The position numbers and the translations under genes are program-made. The notes under the pieces were generated by a model, which made no database searches, had not been told where the DNA came from, and was given only the letters and a program-made list of their open reading frames with translations. Of a stretch of DNA of 56,249 nucleotides, positions 1-8,503 are shown piece after piece. How positions within the stretch are numbered: the first letter of the stretch is position 1; every line of letters starts with the position of its first letter. This DNA is from Microcystis viridis FACHB-1342 (GTDB lineage Bacteria > Cyanobacteriota > Cyanobacteriia > Cyanobacteriales > Microcystaceae), in assembly GCF_014698335.1 (NCBI RefSeq), contig NZ_JACJSV010000026.1, positions 1 to 56,249 of the forward strand, written 5' to 3'.

Positions 1-67
1 GCGGGAATCCGATAGAGAGGTTCGTAGTTAACCCAGTACGGGTCAAAGCGTACAAAGCTAATTCTAG

Positions 68-211
68 ATGCAATATTTGCGTACAGAATTAGTAACTATT
101 ACACAAGAGGAAGCTCTCAACAATATACAGGAGGCGATCGAGCTTTATTTACAACCTGATGCTATCGACCTTCTACCCGGAGCAGTAATCCGTGAGGTTA
201 TGGTGGGATGA
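68..211 (+). pseudogene. HicB-like antitoxin remnant
   Basis: A 47-residue reading frame opens directly after an in-frame TAG at 65-67. Its middle (ITQEEALNNIQEAIELYL) matches the conserved helix of HicB antitoxins, which normally follows a longer N-terminal strand region ending in the PGC turn. That N-terminal half is absent here, so the ORF is best read as a decayed or truncated antitoxin. The C-terminus (LLPGAVIREVMVG) fits a HicB tail. No HicA toxin is seen on the window side of it. An intact short antitoxin variant cannot be excluded. Confidence 0.4.
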
Positions 212-264
212 CTCGACTCGGGAGGTGGTAAAATAGTCCGATGCCTGTAAAACATTAACAAAAT

Positions 265-492
265 ATGACTACTCTGTTGCAAAAAGCATTCACAGAAATC
301 CAGAAACTGCCAGAGTCTCTTCAGGATGAACTTGCTCAACAATTGCTGGAAGACATTGAAAGTGAATTAAAATGGCAGCAAAGCCTTTCTAACGAAGATC
401 TGGAATTGGGAGCTTTAATAACAATGGCACAGGAAGCCCTGATAGAAGAACAAGAGGGGAGAACAGAAGATAAAGGCTTTGGAGAAGAATGA
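265..492 (+). CDS. antitoxin of a type II toxin-antitoxin pair
   Basis: A 75-residue acidic protein without a recognisable DNA-binding motif. It begins with an amphipathic helix (LQKAFTEIQKLPESLQDELA), as in small cyanobacterial antitoxins paired with RelE/ParE-type toxins. It overlaps the next ORF by four bases (ATGA, 489-492), a classic translationally coupled TA arrangement. Inference: it binds and neutralises the protein encoded at 489-764. The family is uncertain; the call rests mainly on size, charge and context. Confidence 0.65.
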   Translation: MTTLLQKAFTEIQKLPESLQDELAQQLLEDIESELKWQQSLSNEDLELGALITMAQEALIEEQEGRTEDKGFGEE

Positions 493-764
493 AGTCAGCC
501 AGAACCAAGAGGTTTCGTCAACTTTTTCTCAGTTTGCCGCAAAGGGTACAAGAAACAGCCAAGAAAAATTACGAGATTTGGAAAGAAAATCCACTTCACC
601 CCAGCCTAGAGTTCAAAGAGGTGAAACCAAGAGAAAAAATCTGGTCAGTCAGAGTCGGCATTGGATGGCGAGCATTAGGGATTAAGAAGTCAGATGAAGA
701 AAAGATAGTTTGGTTCTGGGTTGGGTCGCACTCCGAGTATGACAAGATTATAGGTAAGAATTAG
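489..764 (+). CDS. RelE/ParE-family toxin
   Basis: A basic 91-residue protein with the RelE/ParE/HigB fold pattern: an N-terminal helix pair (FRQLFLSLPQRVQETAKKNY), then a strand region with HPSLEFKEVK and WSVRVGIGWRALG, then an aromatic C-terminus (IVWFWVGSHSEYDKII). The arginine-containing strand SVRVGIGWRA sits where RelE-type mRNases or ParE-type gyrase toxins carry functional residues. Which target applies cannot be decided by eye. Start codon overlaps the antitoxin stop. It is the distal gene of a two-gene TA operon next to a restriction-modification locus. Confidence 0.75.
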   Translation: MKSARTKRFRQLFLSLPQRVQETAKKNYEIWKENPLHPSLEFKEVKPREKIWSVRVGIGWRALGIKKSDEEKIVWFWVGSHSEYDKIIGKN

Positions 765-827
765 GAGCGATCTAACCAATCACTGCACCCGACCGAGAGT
801 TAGACTAATAATATTATTCAAGGTTCA

Positions 828-896
828 TGATAGCGGGTCAGTGCGATCGCCGATCGACTTGGTCTGGGTTGACGGCCAACGGTTGACCCGCTATCA
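828..896. repeat. 69-bp element with perfect 13-bp inverted repeat ends
   Basis: TGATAGCGGGTCA at 828-840 is exactly reverse-complementary to TGACCCGCTATCA at 884-896, with 43 bases between that include GCGATCGC. It lies in the gene-free stretch 765-996, between the TA pair and the restriction-modification gene. It could be a small MITE or a strong hairpin that ends TA transcription. There is no T-run directly after it, so a classical terminator is less likely. Confidence 0.6.
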
Positions 897-996
897 GTTC
901 TTCCAGCCTGTAAATTTAAAATAAGCAGTTGGTCATAGCAGATCATTTACCGGTAAAACATTAAGGAAGGTAAATTTTCTTTGTGGGGGGAGGGCA

Positions 997-2979
997 ATGT
1001 CCAAGCTTTTGCCAACACTTCCAGATGGCAAGGTCTGTGATTTCATAGACCAGAAAACCCGTAATGATACGCCCGAAGAATATGTTCGCCAGAACATCGA
1101 GCGTCGATTGGTGCTGGAATTGGGCTATTTGCCAGAACAGATCGAGGTTGAGTATCCAATTAAGCAGGGTAGTAAGACTGTTCGAGTGGATCTGGCTATT
1201 TTCCGTGAGGGGGATCAACACAATCAGGAAAATATTTGGATCATTATTGAGTGCAAAAAAGACTCAGTACCACCCTCAGCCAGTAAAGACGGAGTTGAGC
1301 AGCTTCGATCTTATATGGCGGCTTGTGATAACTCTGAGTGGGGGATGTGGACAAATGGTAGGAAAAAGACCGTCTTGCGCCGCATTAGGACAGAGGAAGG
1401 CATTGAGTATGAAGAGCCTAATGATATTCCTTCTAAGAATGGTAACGTTGAGGAAGTTGATCGCCCAACTCGTGAGTCACTAAAGAATGCAGTTGGTGAT
1501 AATTTACTGTTTTCTTTTAAGATTTGCCACGATCATATTTATGTAACGGATGGGCTACAAAAACAACCTGCTTTTTTTGAGCTTTTAAAGGTTATTTTTT
1601 GCAAGATTCATGATGAGCGTAATTTTCCTAATCCTTTAGAATTTTATGCAACAGCGAAAGAGAAAAAGAGTAATGATGGTCGGTTAACTGTTTTTAATCG
1701 CATTAGCAAGATTTTTAGCGCAGTTAAAAAGCAATACCCTGCTATTTTTGATGCTAATGATGAAATTAAACTTCAACCTCGTTCTTTAGCTTATATTATC
1801 GGTGAGCTTCAACGCTATAGCTTTCTGAGTACAAATATTGATGTTAAAGGGAAAGCCTATGAAGAACTGGTTGGCGCAAATTTAAGGGGCGATCGTGGTG
1901 AATTTTTCACACCTCGAAATGTGCAAAAAATGACTATTCGTATGCTGGAGCCGAAAGTTACTGATAAGATTCTCGATCAATCCTGTGGCACGGGTGGCTT
2001 TTTGGTAATTGCAATGAATGAGGTAATCAAAAAGTTAGAACAATTAGCAGGAGTAACTAGCCAATCGGATATTTGGATGCGAAATGCACTCAATTCTAAA
2101 ATTCAAGAAACAGCTAAAATTAATTTCTTTGGGATTGATATTAATCCAGATTTAGTCAAAGCGACCAAGATGAATATGGTGATGAACAATGACGGCTCTG
2201 GAAATATTCTTAGACAAGATTCTCTGTTACATCCTCATCAATGGGAAGATAGTTTTCGGAAGCAATTTGCCACGGCTTTAGCTATCGATCCAAAAACTTT
2301 ACGCAGTGAGAAAGATCTAGGTCATTTTGATGTAATTGCAACCAATCCCCCCTTTGGTTCAAAGTTACCAATTAAGGATGAAGAAACCTTAAAACAATAT
2401 CAGCTTGCCTATGTTTGGAAAGAAACTGAGTCTGGTTGGGAACCGACAGAACAACTTCAGGGTTCTGCATCACCTGAGATCTTGTTTATTGAACGATGCT
2501 GGCAATTTTTGAAACCAGGGGGACGGATGGGAATCGTTTTACCTGATGCAATTTTGGGCGCTCCTGGGTTACTTTATGTGCGTTATTGGTTAATTAAGCA
2601 TTGCCGAATTGTTGCTTCGATTGACCTACATCCTGATACTTTTCAGCCTCACAATGGGACGCAAACTTCGGTTTTGATTCTTCAGAAAAAGACTGAAAAG
2701 GAAATCGTTCAAGGAACAATGTCTGATTATGAAATCTTTATGGCACAGGTGAAGGCGATCGGACATGATAAACGGGGTAACATCACCTACAGACGCAATG
2801 AGGAAGGGGAAGAGATACTGGTTCCAACTAATCCAGAGTCAATCCCTTTGATCGAGCGAACGGCCACGGGTGAAGGTGTGGCTAGACCGCTACCTCGTCA
2901 GAAAGTTGAGGATGATGATACGGATTTGGTAGCTAATGAGTTTATTGAGTGGAAGAAAAAGGTGGTACTAGGATGGTAA
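997..2979 (+). CDS. nuclease-methyltransferase fusion, HsdM/type IIG-like R-M subunit
   Basis: 660 residues. The N-terminal ~130 residues resemble the HsdR N-terminal nuclease domain with a PD-(D/E)XK pattern: D65 in RVDLAIF and E85-C-K87 in IIIECKKD. Residues ~260-600 form an N6-adenine methyltransferase: GEFFTPRNV at 301-309, motif I DQSCGTGG at 327-334, motif IV NPPFG at 450-454. A GGGGGAGGG ribosome site precedes the ATG. The following gene is the specificity subunit and no translocase HsdR is present. This resembles BcgI-type systems, where cleavage and methylation share one polypeptide. Whether the nuclease is active is inference; it could also be an HsdM with a vestigial domain. Confidence 0.8.
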   Translation: MSKLLPTLPDGKVCDFIDQKTRNDTPEEYVRQNIERRLVLELGYLPEQIEVEYPIKQGSKTVRVDLAIFREGDQHNQENIWIIIECKKDSVPPSASKDGVEQLRSYMAACDNSEWGMWTNGRKKTVLRRIRTEEGIEYEEPNDIPSKNGNVEEVDRPTRESLKNAVGDNLLFSFKICHDHIYVTDGLQKQPAFFELLKVIFCKIHDERNFPNPLEFYATAKEKKSNDGRLTVFNRISKIFSAVKKQYPAIFDANDEIKLQPRSLAYIIGELQRYSFLSTNIDVKGKAYEELVGANLRGDRGEFFTPRNVQKMTIRMLEPKVTDKILDQSCGTGGFLVIAMNEVIKKLEQLAGVTSQSDIWMRNALNSKIQETAKINFFGIDINPDLVKATKMNMVMNNDGSGNILRQDSLLHPHQWEDSFRKQFATALAIDPKTLRSEKDLGHFDVIATNPPFGSKLPIKDEETLKQYQLAYVWKETESGWEPTEQLQGSASPEILFIERCWQFLKPGGRMGIVLPDAILGAPGLLYVRYWLIKHCRIVASIDLHPDTFQPHNGTQTSVLILQKKTEKEIVQGTMSDYEIFMAQVKAIGHDKRGNITYRRNEEGEEILVPTNPESIPLIERTATGEGVARPLPRQKVEDDDTDLVANEFIEWKKKVVLGW

Positions 2980-4613
2980 CTTACGCTTTTAAATCTGATT
3001 ACACGCCAGAGATACCTGATGATGAGTCGGAGAAACTATCGACGACGATCAAACTCAGTGAAGTCCTGGCTGCTGGTGTGCGTCTAGAGGCTTCTGCTTT
3101 TAGCATTGAGGCTCATAATGCAGTTACAGCTTTGACAAATAGTGATTTACCTCTTATTCCGCTTTATGGCAAGGAAGGTCTTTGTCAGGAAGCTCTTGAT
3201 GGCTTTCGTTTCAAGCGAATTTATGTAGATGCTGAACACGGTTTTCCATTTCTTTCTGGCTCAGAGATTATTAGTTTACGCCCTAGAGTAGAAAATTATT
3301 TAAGTTGTAAGCAGACTAAAGGCTTAGATAAATTAATAATCCAAAAGTGGGACATACTAATTTCTTCTTATGGAACTGTAGGTAATATCAGTCTAGCCAC
3401 TGAAATATTTGCAGGTAAAGCCCTCTCAGAAAATGCTATTCGCCTCAGAGCTAATGATCCTGATACAGCAGGTTATATAGCTGTGTTTTTGCGTAGTCGC
3501 TATGGTCGCCCTCAGTTAACTCAAACATCTTGTGGTTCAGTTGTTAGTTATATAAAACCAGAACATCTTGGAAAAGTTTTAATTCCCGATTTGCCGCCGA
3601 TTCGCCGGATTGAAATTGGTCGCTTGATGTGCAAAGCAGGAGAATTGCGTGATGAAGCAAATCATTTGTTAGATGAAGCCGATCGCCTTCTCCATGAACG
3701 TTTAAACCTACCCTATCTCAAAGATATTGCTCTGCGTGGTAGTGCGTCTTTTACGACTACGATCAAAGCTTCTCAACTCATGGGACGATTAGAAGCAAGT
3801 TTTCACGATCCCGAAGCGATCGCTGCTGAAAAACAACTAGCTCAGTTACCTGTTGAAATTACTAAAATTGGCGATCAGCGAATTACTAAAGAAGTTAGAG
3901 CAATTACAAAGTTTAGAGAACGCACCTATGTTGACAAAGGTGGTATTCCTATGCTTAGTAGTAAGCAACTTTTTCAAGTCGATCCAATCGATGTTAAACG
4001 ACTTGCCAAGGGCGCACATACCAAAGATTTACCTGAAATTCAACTAGAAGAAAACATGATCGCTGTTACTCGTTCTGGCACGATTGGGAAAGTACAGATT
4101 ATTCCTAAATACATGGCAGCATGGACAGCTAGTGAAGATGCAACTCGGATTCTAGCATCTGATGATATTAATGCAGGTTATCTTTATGCTTGGTTAGCCT
4201 CAGATTATGGCTACTGTCTCATGACTCGATGTTCCTATGGTTCGGTAATTCTTGAAGTTGATAAAGAAATGTTTTCTTCTGTCCATATTCCATTACCTGA
4301 ACCAGCTATTAGAAATGAAATTGGCGATCTAGTTCTCAAAGCTAACCAACTACGCGATCAAGCTTGGCGCAGTGAACAAGAAGCGATCTCGAAATTAGAA
4401 AAACTGATTTCTTCTAAATCAAATACACCTATGAATAATCAAACACCTATCGAAAGCTTCTCTTTCGCAAATATTAAATTTGACTATAATGCAGAACCAA
4501 TCTGGGAATTAGCCGCCCGACTTTCTGCCAAAATCCCCAATGAAGAATGGGCAAAACTACCAAAAGACTTAGCCCAAAACTTTGACCATTATCAACAGCA
4601 ACAGGATAGTTAG
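2973..4613 (+). CDS. hsdS: specificity subunit HsdS-like with two target-recognition domains
   Basis: About 546 residues from ATG 2973. A GTG at 2949 is open, but AAGGTGG lies ideally ahead of 2973, so I chose the ATG; it overlaps the methyltransferase stop by seven bases. Two repeats (VRLEASAF near the start and MGRLEASFHDPEA around residue 270) mark two target-recognition half-subunits, each followed by a helical conserved segment (IGRLMCKAGELRDEANHLL; IGDLVLKANQLRDQAW). Each half should read one part of a bipartite DNA site. Length is above many HsdS proteins because of a C-terminal tail of ~60 residues. Partner of the upstream fusion subunit. Confidence 0.85.
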   Translation: MVTYAFKSDYTPEIPDDESEKLSTTIKLSEVLAAGVRLEASAFSIEAHNAVTALTNSDLPLIPLYGKEGLCQEALDGFRFKRIYVDAEHGFPFLSGSEIISLRPRVENYLSCKQTKGLDKLIIQKWDILISSYGTVGNISLATEIFAGKALSENAIRLRANDPDTAGYIAVFLRSRYGRPQLTQTSCGSVVSYIKPEHLGKVLIPDLPPIRRIEIGRLMCKAGELRDEANHLLDEADRLLHERLNLPYLKDIALRGSASFTTTIKASQLMGRLEASFHDPEAIAAEKQLAQLPVEITKIGDQRITKEVRAITKFRERTYVDKGGIPMLSSKQLFQVDPIDVKRLAKGAHTKDLPEIQLEENMIAVTRSGTIGKVQIIPKYMAAWTASEDATRILASDDINAGYLYAWLASDYGYCLMTRCSYGSVILEVDKEMFSSVHIPLPEPAIRNEIGDLVLKANQLRDQAWRSEQEAISKLEKLISSKSNTPMNNQTPIESFSFANIKFDYNAEPIWELAARLSAKIPNEEWAKLPKDLAQNFDHYQQQQDS

Positions 4614-5035
4614 TGAGAGTCGTTTTCGCCGATACAGGTTATTGGGTTGCCCTACTTAACCCTAGTGATAATTTGCACAAAAAAGCTGTTCAGCTATCAA
4701 AAACATTGCATCCCGTCTACATCGTTACCAGTGAAGCCGTCCTCATCGAAGTCTTAAACGACTTTTCTAAACGTGGTGAGTATTTCCGTGACTTAGCCAT
4801 AGAGCTAACTCAAAATTTGCGTTCTAACCCCAATGTTAGTATTGTTCCCCAAACCAGTGAGCAATTTGAACAAGGATTAAGACTATATCAACAGCGTAAA
4901 GACAAAGCATGGAGTCATACAGATTGCGTATCTTTCAAAATAATGGAAGAAAATGGAATCAGAGAAGCACTCGCTTATGACAAACATTTTGCCCAAGCAG
5001 GATTCACCGCTCTGATGCGGAATTGTCGGGTATGA
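4613..5035 (+). CDS. PIN-domain ribonuclease (VapC-like)
   Basis: 140 residues with the PIN acidic quartet pattern: D7 in VFADTGYW, E41/E46 in SEAVLIEVLND, D104 in SHTDCVSFKI and D123 in AYDKHF. It starts at GTG 4613, which shares its first base with the hsdS stop codon, so it is translationally coupled to the R-M genes rather than to an antitoxin. PIN proteins are usually metal-dependent RNases. No intact antitoxin lies next to it; a decayed antitoxin-like sequence follows at 5181. A 25-codon ORF (5032-5109) overlaps its stop by ATGA but resembles nothing I know. Confidence 0.8.
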   Translation: MRVVFADTGYWVALLNPSDNLHKKAVQLSKTLHPVYIVTSEAVLIEVLNDFSKRGEYFRDLAIELTQNLRSNPNVSIVPQTSEQFEQGLRLYQQRKDKAWSHTDCVSFKIMEENGIREALAYDKHFAQAGFTALMRNCRV

Positions 5036-5180
5036 GTTCGGAAGTAACGCCCGATTTTAGCAGAGAGTTTCGCCTTAAAAATCCCAACTTAGTAGATTTA
5101 GAAAAATGAGATGCAGCCTTCGTTTAACTGAATATATCGGATATAATCAAAGACAGGTCATGGAACGTTAAAGAAATACC

Positions 5181-5370
5181 GTGAACATCAGCCTAGATCT
5201 ACCTTCAGAGCTAGAGAATGAGTTATCTACAAAATCCTCCTAAAACAGGGCTGGAGCTAGTTGCTTATTGGGAAAGCGTTGGGTTTATTGGCTCCCGACC
5301 TGATATTATCGATAGTTAGGAGCAGTCAAGCAAATTGCGCCATGAAGCTGAAACCCGTGAGCAGGCTTAG
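5181..5370 (+). pseudogene. decayed small antitoxin gene
   Basis: GTG 5181 opens NISLDLPSELENELS, a typical ribbon-helix-helix or VapB-like antitoxin start, but a stop comes at 5241. The +1-shifted frame from 5251 continues as LELVAYWESVGFIGSRPDI, which looks like the usual C-terminal part of such antitoxins. An in-frame TAG follows at 5317, then more antitoxin-like residues to the stop at 5368. One frameshift and one nonsense codon therefore separate three pieces of one gene. No toxin follows; 5371-5444 holds nothing recognisable. Confidence 0.55.
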
Positions 5371-5444
5371 GTAGTAAATGTACCTTGTCGATGATGCTGA
5401 CGAACCAGCAAAAGGTTCGTAAAAACCTACAGCTTGTAGCACCG

Positions 5445-6452
5445 TTATCTGTAAATATTCTCGTTTTCAAGGTTTAATTGGGCAATAGCTCCATCAATTA
5501 AATCACAGCCCTCCCCCAAGGATTCGATGCGCGAAAACCGATCGCGCCAAACCGCCGCACCGGTAAAATCCTGACAATACCAAGCCAGATGTTTCCGCGC
5601 TTGCCAGATACCGCGTTGTCCCTTGTATAGCCATAGCCCCTGTAAATGCTCTTTAGCTAGGCTTAACAGGTCAATAGAGGTGGGTTTCGGCAACTTTTTG
5701 CCTGTTTTGAGGTAATAATCAATTTCCCCCACTAAATAGGGATAACCGAGGGTTCCCCGCGAACACATCACCCCATCGGCCCCAGTAAATTCCAAACAAT
5801 TAATCGCCGTTTCCACAGAAACAATATCACCATTAGCGATGACAGGAATCGATAAAACCTCCTTCACCCGTTTAATCCATTGCCAATCGGCCGGCCCGTG
5901 ATAACCCTGTTCCCTAGTGCGTGCGTGCAGGGTCAACATTTGCGCTCCCGCATCTTCCAAACGACGGGCAAAATCGATAATATTAATCTCCTGAGCGTTC
6001 CATCCCAAGCGAGTTTTCACCGTTACTGGCACCGATACCGCTCCCACCACTTCCCTAACAATTTGCTCGGCAATTTCTGGCTGTCGTAAAAGGGAAGAAC
6101 CACCGCCTTTTTTAGTAATTTTATTAACAGGACAACCCATATTAATATCGATGGTCATCGCTCCTTCTTTAACCGCTTTTTTCGCCGCCACAGCCATAAA
6201 ATCGGGACGGCAATCAAATAACTGCATACTAATTGGTTGTTCTTTGTCCCCGATAACCATTAATTGCGGTAACTCTTGCAGCTGGGAGATTTCTGTCGCG
6301 TTAACCATCTCCGTATAGAGCATCGAATCAGGAGCAAAACGTCTCACCAAGCGCCGAAAAACTAAATCGGTGACACCGGATAAAGGTGATTGCAAGACGC
6401 GGCTATGCACTTCTAAGTTACCGATTTTGAGAGGGGATGAGTAGATAGCCAT
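5445..6452 (-). CDS. dusB: tRNA-dihydrouridine synthase
   Basis: FMN-dependent enzyme reducing uridine to dihydrouridine in the tRNA D-loop. From ATG at 6452 the protein is 335 residues; an upstream TTG at 6497 would add 15 hydrophobic residues absent from the family, so I rejected it. Signatures: QSPLSGVTD (FMN region), MGCPVNKITKKGGG with catalytic Cys107, VTVKTRLGW, HARTREQGYHG and VIANGDI. GADGVMCSRG near the C-terminal part of the barrel binds phosphate. Convergent with nothing and divergent from pgi. Confidence in Dus is very high, in the DusB subgroup high. Confidence 0.93.
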   Translation of the reverse strand: MAIYSSPLKIGNLEVHSRVLQSPLSGVTDLVFRRLVRRFAPDSMLYTEMVNATEISQLQELPQLMVIGDKEQPISMQLFDCRPDFMAVAAKKAVKEGAMTIDINMGCPVNKITKKGGGSSLLRQPEIAEQIVREVVGAVSVPVTVKTRLGWNAQEINIIDFARRLEDAGAQMLTLHARTREQGYHGPADWQWIKRVKEVLSIPVIANGDIVSVETAINCLEFTGADGVMCSRGTLGYPYLVGEIDYYLKTGKKLPKPTSIDLLSLAKEHLQGLWLYKGQRGIWQARKHLAWYCQDFTGAAVWRDRFSRIESLGEGCDLIDGAIAQLNLENENIYR

Positions 6453-6651
6453 AGAACCAGTTAAAAAATCAACAGCCAACACCAGCAAACCGAACAATTA
6501 GGGGATAGTTCCGTCACTGTTAGCATTTTGCCAACCCCTAATATATGCTTAACCGTCAACTTCTAGTCTAAAACTACCTGTATGATGATTGGAGAGGATA
6601 GAATCCTATCTCTCCTAAACGAGTAATTAAACAAAAATTTCGCTTTTTTTT

Positions 6652-8226
6652 ATGGATAATCTGCAACTCTGGCAACGTTACCAAGATTGGTTATACTATC
6701 ACCCTAACCTAGAACTTTATCTCGATGTCAGTCGGATTCCCTTCGATGAGGCTTTTCTCAAAGGTCTAGAAGCAAAATTTGAGCGTGCTTTCCAAGACAT
6801 GGCAGCCTTAGAACAGGGTGCGATCGCCAATCCCGACGAACAGCGTATGGTTGGCCACTACTGGCTGCGCGCTCCTGAACTCGCTCCTAACCAGGAATTG
6901 CGGGACGAAATCACCGAACCCCTAGCACAGATCAAAGAATTTGTCAAGAAAATTCACTCTGGAGCAATTAAGCCGCCCAATCGGTCAAAATTCACCCATG
7001 TTCTCTGTGTAGGCATCGGGGGGTCTGCTTTGGGTCCCCAATTCGTCGCCGAGGCTCTAGCACCCGATTTTCCCGCCTTAGAGATTGCTTTTATTGATAA
7101 TACCGACCCCAAAGGCATCGATCGCACCTTAGCCCATTTACCCCTAGCTACCACCCTGGTTATCGTCACCAGTAAATCCGGCGGCACTCCCGAAGCGAGA
7201 AACGGAATGTTAGAAGTCCGCAACGCTTACGAAAAACAAGATTTAGACTTTCCCCAACACGCAGTCGCCGTCACTATGCCTGGTAGCCAACTGGACAAAC
7301 ACGCCCAAGATTGGCTAACTCGTTTCCCCATGCAGGATTGGGTCGGTGGTCGTACATCAGAACTATCCGCCGTCGGTCTTCTCCCGGCCGCTTTGCAGGG
7401 TATCGACATTAATGAAATGTTAGCCGGGGCCAAAGAAATGGACATCGCCACCCGCGTCCATAACCTGAAAAAAAATCCTAGCGCCCTACTGGCTCTAGCT
7501 TGGTATCATGAGGGCAATGGCAAGGGAGAGAAAGATATGGTGATTCTGCCCTACAAAGACAGTCTCTATCTCTTTAGCCGCTATCTGCAACAATTGGTCA
7601 TGGAGTCCCTCGGTAAAGAAAAAGACCTCGATGGCAAGACGGTTTACCAGGGTATCGCCGTCTATGGTAACAAAGGTTCCACGGACCAACACGCCTACGT
7701 CCAACAATTACGCGAAGGGATTCCCAATTTCTTCGCCACTTTTATTGAAGTGTTAAAAGACCGACAAGGAGATTCCATCGAAGTGGAAACCGGCTCCACT
7801 GCTGGCGATTTCCTCTCAGGATTACTGCAAGGTACTCGACAAGCTTTATACGAAAATAGTCGTCACTCTATCACTATCACGATCCCAGAGGTTACTCCCC
7901 GTCAGGTAGGGGCCTTAATCGCCCTCTACGAACGGGCCGTTAGTTTCTATGCTAGTTTAGTTAACATTAACGCCTACCATCAACCCGGGGTAGAAGCAGG
8001 GAAAAAAGCCGCCGCTTCTATTCTGGATTTACAAAGAAAAATCGTGCAAGTTGTTCGGGAAACGGGAACTTCTCTTGACCTAGCCACTCTAGCGGCCAAA
8101 ATCGGGGCTAGTGACCAAGTTGAAGCTATCTATAAAATTGTCCGTCATCTCAACGCTAATCGGCGCAGTTTAACTATTACCGGCGATTTAAGTAAACCAG
8201 AAACGATCCAAATCTCTGCACGCTAA
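6652..8226 (+). CDS. pgi: glucose-6-phosphate isomerase
   Basis: 524 residues, full length for the cyanobacterial form. It interconverts glucose 6-phosphate and fructose 6-phosphate, linking glycogen, glycolysis and the pentose phosphate routes in the cytosol. The sugar-phosphate loop [13 protein letters not shown], the PGI signature [14 protein letters not shown], and [15 protein letters not shown] are all intact. C-terminal helices carry [14 protein letters not shown] with the conserved lysine region. Preceded by a ~200-bp spacer shared with dusB; followed by repeat-filled DNA. Confidence 0.96.
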   Translation: MDNLQLWQRYQDWLYYHPNLELYLDVSRIPFDEAFLKGLEAKFERAFQDMAALEQGAIANPDEQRMVGHYWLRAPELAPNQELRDEITEPLAQIKEFVKKIHSGAIKPPNRSKFTHVLCVGIGGSALGPQFVAEALAPDFPALEIAFIDNTDPKGIDRTLAHLPLATTLVIVTSKSGGTPEARNGMLEVRNAYEKQDLDFPQHAVAVTMPGSQLDKHAQDWLTRFPMQDWVGGRTSELSAVGLLPAALQGIDINEMLAGAKEMDIATRVHNLKKNPSALLALAWYHEGNGKGEKDMVILPYKDSLYLFSRYLQQLVMESLGKEKDLDGKTVYQGIAVYGNKGSTDQHAYVQQLREGIPNFFATFIEVLKDRQGDSIEVETGSTAGDFLSGLLQGTRQALYENSRHSITITIPEVTPRQVGALIALYERAVSFYASLVNINAYHQPGVEAGKKAAASILDLQRKIVQVVRETGTSLDLATLAAKIGASDQVEAIYKIVRHLNANRRSLTITGDLSKPETIQISAR

Positions 8227-8227
8227 T

Positions 8228-8490
8228 CAGTTATCAGTTATCAGTTATCAGTTATCAGATGTAAGTTTTAAGTTAATTAGTTATTTAGTTATCAGATGTA
8301 AGTGAATTAGTTAATTAGTTATTTATTTATAGCGTTTCCTAAGCTAGTGAGGTACACTTGTTTTTCTTCCCTTTTGCCTCTTGCCTTTTGCCTAAAACCC
8401 ATAACTTTTGTACCTCAGCAGACTGAAAAACGCTATATCTTCATCTTTATCCCTGTTTACTGTTTACTGTTTACTGTTTACTGATTACTG
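8228..8490. repeat. spacer with period-7 tandem arrays
   Basis: Gene-free spacer between pgi and the permease gene. 8228-8258 is a run of the heptamer CAGTTAT. 8254-8325 holds looser TTAGTTA/TTAATTAG copies and a duplicated CAGATGTAAGT. 8454-8490 is a run of TTTACTG ending in ATTACTG. Such heptanucleotide arrays are the STRR class known in filamentous and bloom-forming cyanobacteria. A small palindromic element (8329-8436) sits between the arrays. Confidence 0.8.
8329..8436. mobile_element. 108-bp MITE-like element, ATAGCGTTT ends
   Basis: The left end ATAGCGTTT followed 12 bases later by GAGGTAC is mirrored at the right end by GTACCTC and then AAACGCTAT. The inside holds repeated TTGCCTCTTGCC/TTTTGCC text and no ORF. 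The right end resembles a second sequence at about 25700-25723 (ATACCTCAG and then AAAGCGCTAT), so the end appears at least twice in the window. No transposase is present; it would need one in trans. Confidence 0.6.
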
Positions 8491-8503
8491 AATATAACTA
8501 ACG

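Noticed and set aside
997-5035. Complete three-subunit type I R-M system
   Set aside because: No HsdR translocase is present; the nuclease-like domain is fused to the methyltransferase, so a type IIG/BcgI-like reading fits better.
5032-5109. 25-codon ORF coupled by ATGA to the PIN gene
   Set aside because: Coupling is suggestive of a truncated next gene, but the peptide matches nothing I recognise.
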